Shown here: piece after piece, positions 48,202 through 58,091 of the stretch | Position numbering within the stretch: the first letter of the stretch is position 1 | Layout of the letters: every line of letters starts with the position of its first letter | NCBI RefSeq assembly: GCF_036884655.1 | Contig: NC_088348.1 | Coordinates: 27,576,001-27,640,000, forward strand | Length of the DNA stretch: 64,000 nt | Direction of reading: 5' to 3' | From: Musa acuminata AAA Group | Lineage: Eukaryota; Streptophyta; Magnoliopsida; Zingiberales; Musaceae | The notes under the pieces: generated by a model | What the model saw: only the letters and a program-made list of their open reading frames with translations | What the model was told of the DNA's origin: nothing | The model's database searches: none | Position numbers and translations under genes: made by a program

Positions 48202-48526
48202 TGTTACGGACTTAGCTGGTTTTGTCTAAGTCATGCGGTACCCTTGCGTGTCCATCCGCAAAAGTCAGCCTCCCCGAAACCTCATATGATCCCTTACGTA
48301 CAACAAAGGATCCAAAATGACCCACTATAGTCCGAAATCCCTACAAGTGTCCTAATGACACAACCATTATTTATATATCGAAAACGGTCGCCAAACCCAA
48401 CTAAAATGGGACTGTTAAGCATTCGACTGTCCCTTACATGTTGTGCAAAGCATGAATAAACCAAAAGACATGGACATACATAAGTATTACATCGAATATC
48501 TCGTTTATAATTTTGTCTGTGATAAT
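48202..48526 (-). repeat. 5' LTR of the minus-strand element
   Basis: 325 bp, directly followed on the minus strand by two bases and the tRNA-Met primer-binding site. Shorter than its partner, mainly because of the missing ~120-bp block. Confidence 0.8.
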
Positions 48527-51174
48527 ATGTTGTGGGGATTTCATGATATGATTGTTCGTGATGTTTCAGTCGGTCCGACGTAGTTATAGGCCATGTGTAT
48601 CGAAGTTCATCAGAAATGGCTAGGAAGGTGATTCGAGTGTTCATTGATGGGTCGACATGCTAGAAGATTAGAGTCGAGTGGGGTGTTTGACCCGATCCCT
48701 CCAACGCTGACCCGATCCCTCCAACGCTCATTAAGATTGAGTGGAAAGTGAGGTCAAAGGTGAACCGTGAACGTGGGTGATGATAAATTAATGATCTTTA
48801 TAGGATGTTGGGCCCAAGGAAATATTCTATAGTGTTGATAGGATATTTTGTTTTGGGCTTATTATTGCTGTTGGGATTGGGTGATTGTCATATCATCCGG
48901 GTCTCACTCCATGTGGAGCTAATAGCGTGAGCTGTGATTGAGGGGGGTGAATTCTCCCCTTATCAGGATGTTTGATTGGAAAAAATTACTGGGAGCTGAA
49001 CATTATTCTATGAATCTCTCAGTAAAATATATTTGTTGTTTTATTTTTTATTTTCTGATAGAGAGCATTGTGACCAATCAAACATGTTATCTATCAAGGA
49101 TGACCAAGCCAAGCTATCTATCAAGTTCCCCCAAAGAGGTAGCCCAAATGGCACTGTGACCACATGACCACGTATTAATAAACATCTACACAGAGAGCAT
49201 TTGAACAATTTATGATATGATGATCCTGTTTGTCATATGGTATGTATCTTTCATTTGTTCTCAACATTTGTCTCTTGTTCTCATCTACAGGTTATAGGAG
49301 ACTCACATTTGTCAAGGCTCGACATCAATGCTCATGAGAACCCTTTGATTTCATCTCCCCTCTCAGTCAAGTCAGAGAAAAGCTTGGCCCTTTGAAATAG
49401 CTGCCATGCAATGCCAGGTCAGTAGTGCCTTCACCTTGATTATGGTTAAAGTCTTTCAATCGCATGCATCAGTAGGCGCTTCTCCAACACCTTAAAACTA
49501 AAGAAGGGTCACAAAAAAAAAAATCCCATAAAAGAGAAAAAATTGGTGATGGTGTTGGCATAGAGTTGAAAGGTTTATTAGCACGCCATGACATTTGCAT
49601 CCATGACAAAGATCCATTGAGCTAGACCATCGATTTGTTCGTAGTCTTAGAATGTTTATCAATGAATTAGTGATTTCAATAGACGTTCGGACGAAGTAAG
49701 ATGAGACTCTTACGGTCTCATCACAAAAAGGAAAGAGTTCCTTTCCAAAGTCACTACCAATTTCAAACACCAAAGAAAACTATGAGACTTTTCCTTGGAC
49801 TGTTCCCTTTTCTTTCCGATACTTGAAACCATATCCTAAACAGTTGTCCCTTTACATAAGTACCAAAAAGATCAGCATCAAGAAAGAAGCCTCTCTTTTT
49901 CCCACGCTGAAAGGTACTACTCACCACAACTTTCCACCTGCTCTGATATCAATACAAAACTATGATATGTATAATAATAGTGTCTACAAGCTCATAGTCG
50001 CCAAACGTGTCTCCCACCTAAAGTTACTATTCTATTTGGGCAATGCTGCCAGCCATGCCTATTGCTTTGCTTCTCCATGCACGTTATCGACTTATAGGGG
50101 CTACATCAGGACTTACCAAATAAACAAAGGTGAGTAAGTAGATGGATGTCGTGTGATCTTCGTACCATCATGCTTGGCATGTCAAAAATATGTAACCCGG
50201 ATCAACCAAATTAAGCCTTTGAGACTAATCCACAAAATCTCGCCTTCATCATTTCATTTGCTAGCTAAACTTCTATCTTTTCATTTGCTATCGTATCTGA
50301 TCCATCCCTTCTTTCGATCTTTTTCATTTGCTAGCTAAACTTTAACCCCATTGCTCAACTACACATGACCGCCATGCTTATTCTATATTGGAACGTGTAA
50401 GACTCTGTCAACAGCCCCCATTGGAGAGGATGTTGGAAAATGAATGAATCCCTCTTGGAGCTATTACATGATCTTTGTCTAGTTTATATACCTTCTTGGG
50501 GTGATCCAACAATTTGTCTCAAAAAGGGCTTCTTTAGAGTTGGTAACCGGATTTCACGCATATCTTATTTAGAAGAATCGAGGTTTGTCTTCAATTGCAA
50601 CTTAGATTGACGTATTCGTCTGTTTCTTCTTTGAATAACAAGTAACCTTTTGTGTGTTGACAGTTTGTGATCAAACAATGTGATCATATGTCAAGACAAC
50701 GCATCAAACAGTTTGTGTGTTGACTTTGGTTCACAATCACAGTTTCTTGCCCATTCTTGAGGTAATTTAGATGACACGCTATTGGAGTGGAAGAGATGCA
50801 CGTCTATGAGGATGGCAGTGCCAAGCTACTTATGACACTGTTCACATACAAAGTTGACATGAACGAATTTTTCACACTTTGTTCTATCAATAATAACGCA
50901 TTCGTAGCAATAAGAATATATAGTCCCATTTCAAGAAGGGGTGCTCCTAGTTTTTAATTTTCTTATTATCTTTTTTCTTCTCTCCTTTTTTTTGGTCTGA
51001 CATTGTTAATCGGTGCTTTCATCCTATTATGATCGTCTTTGATTAGTTGACTTACTATGATTGCATGTATTCGATCATATTGCCTTTGTCTTCCCTCTTA
51101 TTTGACTCTCTCGGTTTATCTTTATCTATGTCTTTATTGTTATAAAAAAAAAATCTTGAAAGAAAAAATTTTGA

Positions 51175-51181
<7 letters not shown>

Positions 51182-51205
<24 letters not shown>

Positions 51206-51208
51206 TAA

Positions 51209-51240
<32 letters not shown>

Positions 51241-51241
51241 C
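51182..51241. repeat. (AAAT)n(AT)n compound microsatellite
   Basis: About eight aaat units followed by about 14 at units, roughly 580 bp upstream of the WRKY start. Confidence 0.93.
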
Positions 51242-51388
51242 ATAAATGGTATTAATTCAGAACTCTCTATCTATGAATATTATAATTCATTTTGTTTCTT
51301 TATATGGTCCTTTCCACGGCCGATGCTTTAAACTCGGTGAGTCCCCCTAGTGTCCAACTTCAAAGGATGACGCCACACGGGCGGGCGA

Positions 51389-51426
51389 AGTCAAGTTATG
51401 CCTCTTACGTGCGCCTCCAAAGTCAA
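51389..51426 (-). promoter_or_regulatory. Two W-box cores upstream of WRKY
   Basis: AGTCAA (complement TTGACT) at 51389-51394 and 51421-51426. TTGAC(C/T) is the WRKY recognition site, so auto- or cross-regulation is possible; two hexamers in this space could also occur by chance. Confidence 0.4.
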
Positions 51427-51632
51427 ACCGACTGGGTCCCGCTTCTGGAGTTTAAGTGCCGCACAGGGAGCGAAGCACAGCCGTGCCGTCTACCTCACTG
51501 ACTGTGACGCGACCGCCACCACGTGGGAAACCGCCCCGCGCCGTCCCTCCGCCCACGGCTGATCTAACGGCGCCCAACCGATGCTCTCCACGCTTCCTCC
51601 ACCGCATCTCTCATGCTGACGCACGAGTGACG

Positions 51633-51662
51633 TCTCTCCCTCTCTCTCTCTCTCTCTCTCTC
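51633..51662. repeat. (CT)n in the WRKY 5' leader region
   Basis: About 12-14 CT units, about 160 bp before the start codon. Confidence 0.88.
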
Positions 51663-51822
51663 CCCCCATCTTCTCCCTTCTCTCTCTCGTGACTTGCAGT
51701 AGCCAAAGATTAGACAGGAGACACGCACTGTTGTCCCTCGTTGTTGTTCCCTTCGCAACCCTTGAAAAGCACAGAGTCCCTCTCCTTCTCCACATCCTTA
51801 CCTCATTCCCTTCCTCCTCCCA

Positions 51823-53743
51823 ATGGATAGACCAGTGCAAGAGACGATGCTTTTGTGCTTAGCGGACGACACGGAATCGACAAACCCGATCAAAGAGGTG
51901 GATTTCTTCTCCCAGAACCGACGGCAAGATGTCGCCGAAGGCCGTCAAGGAGACGCGGAAGACTCGCCGGCTCATGGAGCCACCTACGTTCACGTAAGTC
52001 ATCACAACGTTGGTTTCTCCATCTCTATATCTCATCTTGAGTAGACCTGCGATGAGTGTCTCTTTGCTGCTGTGCAGACTGGGTTAGATCTTCTGACAGT
52101 GAATTCTCAGGCCAGCAAAGAGGAGAAGAAACCCAAAAACAAGGTGAGTTGCTATAGCTTTCTTGGTTGGATGTGATAGATCCATAGGGTTGGGACAACC
52201 CAATTAACTCTTTTGGATCCATAGAACAAGATCGTTCTTCTAATCCTAGTGGAATTTGGATCTTCTCTTTTGTTGTCTGGAGTTGCAGTTAACTACGCTT
52301 CGGATCGAGCTAATCCGAGTACGCGACGAGAACCGGAGACTAAGAAGCATGATGGATCAGCTCACGCAAAGTTACACTGCCCTGCAGTGTCAGCTTCTTC
52401 AAGTAATGCGACAACGAGAACACGAGATCTGCCCTACACAGGTCCTTTTCTTGTCATCATCCCCTGCTTTTGATGCTTATATTCTCTTATTTTCTTGTCA
52501 TACTCGTGTGTTTGATCATATGTAGTCTATGTCCTTCGATGACATGTAGTTCTTCTCATAGGTTGGCAAGATGTGTGTGTCTGTGCCAGAAGGAGAATCA
52601 TCAGCACACCAATTTATGCAACCTCAGCCAACTCGCATGTGGTCGATCAATGGAAACTCCAAGGACGACGACGACGACAGGGAACACTCATCTTCGCTCA
52701 ACATAAGCTCTAACGATCACAGCATCATTCCTTCTGCAGAAAGAGTCGATGTTTTCTCGGAGGGTAACAATGGCCCCATGCCAATGCAAGAATCAAGCTG
52801 CGCTGATACGTCATCTGATCTCCCACGCCGGAGAGCAAGAGTCTCGGTGCGTGCTCGATCGAATGCACCAATGGTAATACAACGCTCCGTAGTTTCTGCA
52901 TCAATTGCTGCTGCTTCTGCTGCACGATTACAGTGAGAACTGTGGCTATGTTGAACTAATCAGAAGCTTGTTGTGGTTTCCAGATCGGTGATGGGTGTCA
53001 ATGGAGGAAGTATGGTCAGAAGATGGCCAAGGGAAATCCTTGTCCACGGGCCTACTATCGCTGTACTATGGCCGTCGGATGCCCAGTTAGAAAGCAGGTA
53101 GAGCAATCGAATCTGAGTTCAACATGTCCAATGTGAAGAACTGTCAAATCTTTACTTGGCTACGAAGTTGTCATGATCTCACATAGATCGAATGGTGCGA
53201 TAGGTGCAGAGATGTGCAGAGGACAAGACACTGCTCGTAGCCACCTACGAAGGCAACCACAACCATCCCCTCCCGCCCGCCGCCAAAGCGTTGGCGAGCA
53301 CCACGTCGGCGGCGGCGGCCATGCTGCTCTCCGGCTCCACCGGCAGCGGGGGCTTTCTGCACCCCTTTCCCCATGCTTCCACCATGGCGCCGCTGTCCGC
53401 GTTCCCCACCATCGCCCTCGACCTGACGCAGTCCGTGAACCCGCTCCAGCAGCTGCCGCAGGCGCACCCTGCGGCCGTACCGCTCGCCATGCCTCTCTTC
53501 ATGCACGGCCACCCGCAGAAGCCGCCGCAGGCGTTGCAGTTGGGTCTGCAGCGCGGCGCGATGGTCGACACTGTGACCGCTGCCATCACTACTGATCCAA
53601 ATTTCGCCGCAGCCTTGGCCGCCGCTGTCACGTCCATCGTGGGATCGGCTCCGAGAAGTGCAGCCGGTGCCTCTTCTGGGCCTCACGTCGTGCCGGGATC
53701 TCCTCAGCTTCCCAAGTCCTGCACCACCTTCTCTACTAATTAG
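51823..53743 (+). CDS. WRKY transcription factor, group IIb (WRKY6/31/42/47 type), six exons
   Basis: Nuclear W-box-binding regulator; group IIb members act in senescence, phosphate and defence responses (family knowledge). Exons 51823-51993, 52078-52143, 52289-52441, 52562-52873, 52984-53097 and 53204-53743, all phase 0, give 451 residues. A leucine-zipper-like coiled coil ([20 protein letters not shown] and on) spans about residues 80-125. The WRKY domain has [20 protein letters not shown] (heptad W241-K247) and a C2H2 zinc site C261-X5-C267-X23-H291-X-H293. The intron before VQRCAEDKT is the V-type position specific to groups IIa and IIb. [20 protein letters not shown] after the domain is also IIb-specific. 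The C-terminal 150 residues are Ala/Pro/Leu-rich. Confidence 0.96.
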
Positions 53744-55406
53744 AGGTTCCCCCATTGTCATCTACAGCTCAACGTAAGTCCAGTGGACTTATCAGTGTTT
53801 CATTCAACAGAGCAAGACCATAGTTTTAGACAAGGAAAAAGGAACAATATAAACAGATATCCATCAATCTATATAGTACATAGACATCAATTTATATACA
53901 CTGATACCAAATATTATAACCTGGGCCTAATAGATTTAATTGACCCATCAATTTTGTTTGAATTAAATCATTAATTTAAATATTTAAATTAAAATTAATA
54001 AAAGTATACTTATTAGATCTTTATAAATTAATCTTAATTTTTCTCCAAGTAGAAGGAACAGCAAATTTGGCTGAATCTCAAGTGAATGCACAAAGTTTGC
54101 AGTGACATTCCACAACTGTACAGTTTTAATGTGAATGCCAAAGACAAATTAGAATATGACAATACTACACTGCAAGAATCAACTCTTTGTTCTTAGAGGC
54201 AGCTGTGGGCAGGTGTTTTTGACCCATCTGATCAAGCTGGAATCATGAAATCTGGTTGGTTCCACAATGAATACAAGCTGCATCCTGTTCTTTAATTCTT
54301 GGTTAAAGGGTACCCAAAGTTGAAACTTTCAAGCACTGCCTACAACCACAAGCACCAGAGGCAGGCAGGTGTTTGGATTACTCACTTTTCTTTCAATCTA
54401 TTCTTTTCTCAAGGAGTTTAGAGATCAATAATTCCAAGAATTACATATTATTGGAGCAGAATACTTATGAAAAATAATAACAAGATATTGAAATATGATA
54501 AGAAAAATATTTATCAAATAGTGGCTCGAATTAGTAATGAGATGACAGGATCAGTCAACATTCAACATTCAACATTCATGCTTAGCTTATTGTAAAAGAT
54601 TATCTTAGACATAATAATCAAGATTAATTATTATTTATTAAATTTATTTTATCATTATCAAAAATTATTTTGAATGTTGGAGGGACGATTTCAGTGTTCA
54701 TGTAGGTCGACCGTGGAGAACACATCCAAATCTATCTTAATATCTAAATCTTGACATCAGATTTCTTGCGTATACGACTTTCAATCTGAATCAAATTAAT
54801 TCGGACAATATCGGTATCCATCACATCATAACAAAACTTATATTCAAATTTTTAATCTCTCCCAATTTCATTTATCAGGTTTTGCCCCCTCAAATGGACC
54901 TCACAAAATAAAAGCACCAAAAGGAGATGAGTCATCATTCATTTTTGTTGTGTCTTGATTCTCTAACTCTTCCTTTGTTAGTATAGTATTTCCTTCCAAG
55001 CAATTAATGTTTATAGTAGTGTTGGCATTGTTGCTAAGCTTGGTCTTTGATGAACATTAGTCGGAGAGACCAATGGAGAGAACAATGATGCCAACTCTCT
55101 GATCCGTGAATGCTTGTCCGCTCTAGAATCGGTCCTACTCTTACAAAGTAGACCCAAAAATTATCTTTTGTTGGAGTGATTCACCAACTCTACTATTGAT
55201 CATATAGTATCTGGTTCATATGTATTAATCCTTTTGAGTCATTTTCACTTTTGTTCTTTTTTACCTACCATATATTATGATTATTGATCGATTAAAATCG
55301 AATTCTGATCAGACAAACTCATAATAAGAATGTTTCTTACAAAAAAAATTCAATTTTGGTGGTATCAAGAAGTTTATGCAGCAGATATAAGATGTTGACA
55401 ATTATC

Positions 55407-55682
55407 TCATAGGAATAGAGTCCATGTTGCTGATTTGCAAGGATGCTGTTCATCATCCTGAGCATTTTCTGAGGTGAGAGGTGGCACCACTGAGTTGATG
55501 CCCATCCACAAGCTGCAATCTGGCAACTGCTTCAGTAGATCCTCAGGCAATTTGGTCATTTGATGCCTCTTTTGATGATGCTTTTGCTGTTCATGGTGGG
55601 CAACTCTGTTCTTGGCCAGGACTGAGTACCAGTGGGTGGATAAGGTTCTCCACACTTGTGATTTCTTTTCTGCAATCAGTGT
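55407..55682 (-). CDS. Hypothetical minus-strand open frame, unknown
   Basis: I do not recognise this. A frame of about 90 residues follows an acceptor-like tgattgcag (complement near 55674) and includes RTLSTHWYSVLAKNR, a His/Gln/Lys-rich stretch and LPEDLLKQLPDCSLW, then stops at 55407. It is GC-richer than its surroundings and has no ATG of its own near the left end, so it would be a last exon if real. No upstream exon was identified. It could be a gene fragment or chance. Confidence 0.2.
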   Translation of the reverse strand, partial: TLIAEKKSQVWRTLSTHWYSVLAKNRVAHHEQQKHHQKRHQMTKLPEDLLKQLPDCSLWMGINSVVPPLTSENAQDDEQHPCKSATWTLFL

Positions 55683-56555
55683 TAGATCCCTTGTGATGAT
55701 ATGATACTTGACAAGAGAAGTGCTTTTGCAACATCAAGTCAAAGCATTAAAATTGAATGATATTTCAGATGAAGCATCTCCCATTCTCATTCTATCCAAA
55801 ATGCACTCTCTCTTTTTTCCTCTGTTAATATTTCATCTTAGCTTTGTGGGCCAAAATTGACTTATCTCAATCTTACATCCCTAAATATGACAAACAAACA
55901 TATCTATTTTAATTATACATATTATTTACTTATTTTGAATGTCATTTGGATATATAAGAGTCATTTTTCATAGGTAAGCTATCATTTGACTCGCATATAC
56001 ACTTACTATGTCATATGATTATTATGTATCTATTCTAGAGATATTTCTAATGAATTCAAGATCTTGTAATAAACTACTATGATCTTTACCCACTAGATTA
56101 GATGATATCTTTAGTATTATCAAACAGTATAAGCCTCAATCATTATGTATGGAAATGGAATATCGAGTGGACCATTGTTCTCTAGTAGATAATTATTTAT
56201 TTTAATTTGACTCTTCACATTAAATAATTTATATCAGTAATATATATTGATATTAGTAAACTCAAATAAGTGAATATTGAAGACAAAATCTAAAGCGAGT
56301 TCATATTTCTTAGATGCAATAATTTTCCTTGTCACTTATAAATGGATGAATAGTAGATTCATAATTATGAATTTGATTTTTTTCAAACATAAATTAATTC
56401 CATATGACTTCCTATCACACTATAAAATATCTTAACATAAAAAAATATTATTTATCAATTAATTTTAATTTAAATTAATCTTTTTAATGTTATCATCGAA
56501 CGATCAACTCCTCAGAATTCATCAAATGAGTTTTGTCGGACACGCCTTATTCTAT

Positions 56556-56677
56556 TATATATATAACATAATTCTGTCATGGATGAGTAAGGAAACTCGA
56601 ATCGGGGATACCCGATGGCGGAGTCCCGTCACCGCCACTCGCATCCTTTCGCTTCGTCTTCCCCGCCCAAACCCTAA
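56556..56677 (+). promoter_or_regulatory. LCD core promoter: TATA box and telo-box
   Basis: A TATATATA run at about 56556-56563 would place the transcription start near 56585-56595. AAACCCTAA (telo-box) lies at 56669-56677 in the presumed leader, 44 bp before the start codon. Confidence 0.55.
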
Positions 56678-56720
56678 CCCTTATCGGTGTCGATCAGATC
56701 TCATCCAAGGTGCCAGTCCC

Positions 56721-58091
56721 ATGGATCGCCGCCACCGCGACGACAGCGCCGACAACGGCGGTGACGCCAATGGCCAGCGGGAGAAGCGGCCCCGGCCCGC
56801 CCCTCGTGCCATCTCCGCCGCCGAGATCGCAGAGGAGTTTGCCCACCACGACTCCTCGGTTGCCCGCATCAATAACGGCAGCTTCGGTAGCTGCCCGGCC
56901 TCCGTCCTCGCGGCGCAGCGTTCGTGGCAGCTGCAATTCCTCCGTCAGCCCGACGAGTTCTACTTCAACCGCCTCCAGCCTGGGCTTTTCCACTCCCGCG
57001 CCCTCGTCAAGGAGATCATCAACGCTGCCGACGTCGATGAGGTTGCCCTCGTCGATAACGCCACCACCGCTGCCGCCATCGTCCTACAGCACGCCTCCTG
57101 GGCCTTTGCCGAGGGCGCCTTCCGCAAGGGCGACGCCGTCGTCATGCTCCACTACGCCTACGGCGCTGTCAAGAAGTCCATCCATGCCTACGTGGCCCGC
57201 GCCGGAGGTCACGTCATCGAGGTCCCCCTCCCCTTTCCGGTCTCCTCCAACGAGGAGATTGTCCGCGAATTCCGAAAGACTCTGGAGCTCGGGAAGGCCA
57301 ACGGCCGGCGGGTCCGGCTTGCCGTGATCGACCACGTCACCTCCATGCCTAGCGTCGTGATCCCCGTCAAGGAACTCACGAGAATCTGTCGCGAGGAGGG
57401 CGTGGATCAGGTGTTCGTGGATGCCGCCCATGCCATCGGCAGTGTAGAGGTCGATGTGCAGGATATTGGGGCCGATTTCTACACGAGTAATCTCCACAAA
57501 TGGTTCTTTTGTCCCCCATCCGTCGCCTTCTTGTACACCAACAAGTCTTCTGCCTCCTCTTGTTTGCACCATCCGGTGGTGTCCCATGAGTATGGCAATG
57601 GCCTTCCTCTGGAGAGCGGATGGATCGGTACCAGGGATTACAGCTCCCAGCTTGTAGTGCCCTCGGTTATGGAATTCATCGGTAGGTTTGAGGGTGGGAT
57701 TGAAGGGATCCGAAAGCGGAACCACGAGAAGGTTGTAGAGATGGGCAAGATGTTAGCTGAGGCATGGGGGACGTTTCTTGGGTCTCCCCCGGAGATGTGC
57801 TGCAGCATGATCATGGTTGGATTGCCTGGTTGTTTAAGAGTCTCTAGTGAGAAAGATGCGATGAAGCTGAGGAGCTTCTTGCGAGAGAAATTCAAGGTTG
57901 AAGTTCCAATTTACTATCAGCCGCCCAAGGATGGGGAGGTCCTTGAGAAGGACGGGAACAATTGTGTCACTGGTTATGTACGGATTTCTCATACTGTGTA
58001 CAATGCCGAGGGTGACTACCACAGACTTAGAGATGCCGTTCACAATCTGGTAGCTGATGGATACAACTGTGATATGCTTTCATCCAAATGA
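56721..58091 (+). CDS. LCD: L-cysteine desulfhydrase, PLP-dependent (class V aminotransferase fold)
   Basis: Pyridoxal-phosphate enzyme of the plant LCD family that breaks L-cysteine down to pyruvate, ammonia and hydrogen sulfide (family knowledge, Arabidopsis At3g62130 and rice L-cysteine desulfhydrase 1). Single exon of 456 residues. Motifs: NNGSFGSCPASVLAAQ, LVDNATTAAAIVLQHASWAF, HYAYGAVKKSIHAYVARAGG, VDAAHAIGSVEVDVQDIGAD (PLP-binding Asp/His) and TSNLHKWFFCPPSVAFLYT with the Schiff-base Lys260. HEYGNGLPLESGWIGTRDYS and GYVRISHTVYN follow. The frame is open 78 codons further upstream, but the TATA position and homologue starts favour the ATG at 56721. The exon is GC-rich at its 5' end and falls to AT-richer codons 3', a typical monocot gradient. 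Confidence 0.94.
   Translation: MDRRHRDDSADNGGDANGQREKRPRPAPRAISAAEIAEEFAHHDSSVARINNGSFGSCPASVLAAQRSWQLQFLRQPDEFYFNRLQPGLFHSRALVKEIINAADVDEVALVDNATTAAAIVLQHASWAFAEGAFRKGDAVVMLHYAYGAVKKSIHAYVARAGGHVIEVPLPFPVSSNEEIVREFRKTLELGKANGRRVRLAVIDHVTSMPSVVIPVKELTRICREEGVDQVFVDAAHAIGSVEVDVQDIGADFYTSNLHKWFFCPPSVAFLYTNKSSASSCLHHPVVSHEYGNGLPLESGWIGTRDYSSQLVVPSVMEFIGRFEGGIEGIRKRNHEKVVEMGKMLAEAWGTFLGSPPEMCCSMIMVGLPGCLRVSSEKDAMKLRSFLREKFKVEVPIYYQPPKDGEVLEKDGNNCVTGYVRISHTVYNAEGDYHRLRDAVHNLVADGYNCDMLSSK

Larger units (their letters stand above)
44173..48526 (-). mobile_element. Decayed non-autonomous LTR retrotransposon, minus orientation
   Basis: Two related ends bracket the element: 44173-44620 (448 bp, starting tgtcacggacttagcagatt) and 48202-48526 (325 bp, starting tgttacggacttagctggtt). 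Next to the right LTR, on the minus strand, is TGGTATCAAAGC (plus 48188-48199), the primer-binding site for initiator tRNA-Met with one mismatch to the usual TGGTATCAGAGC. Next to the left LTR the minus strand has a purine run GGGGGAG (44621-44627), the expected polypurine tract. So the 5' LTR is on the right and transcription runs leftward. The 3.6-kb interior has no long minus-strand frame or recognisable gag-pol. The flanks tatat and tatgt may be a mutated target duplication. Confidence 0.82.
48527..51822. other. Spacer upstream of WRKY with possible solo LTR
   Basis: 48528-48965 has LTR-like borders (tgttgtgg ... ccttatca) and a tandemly doubled 20-mer gacccgatccctccaacgct at 48691-48730. 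From 49000 to 51300 I see only short frames; the word tttcatttgctagctaaact occurs near 50256 and 50322. 51300-51822 is the WRKY promoter and leader. Confidence 0.55.
53744..56720. other. Spacer between WRKY and LCD
   Basis: Very AT-rich. The only frame of note is minus-strand 55407-55655 (listed separately). The last ~170 bp are the LCD promoter and leader. Confidence 0.65.

Noticed and set aside
56710..57327. 205-residue plus-strand frame overlapping LCD
   Set aside because: Alternative frame of the GC-rich LCD 5' region; Ser/Pro-rich without motifs.
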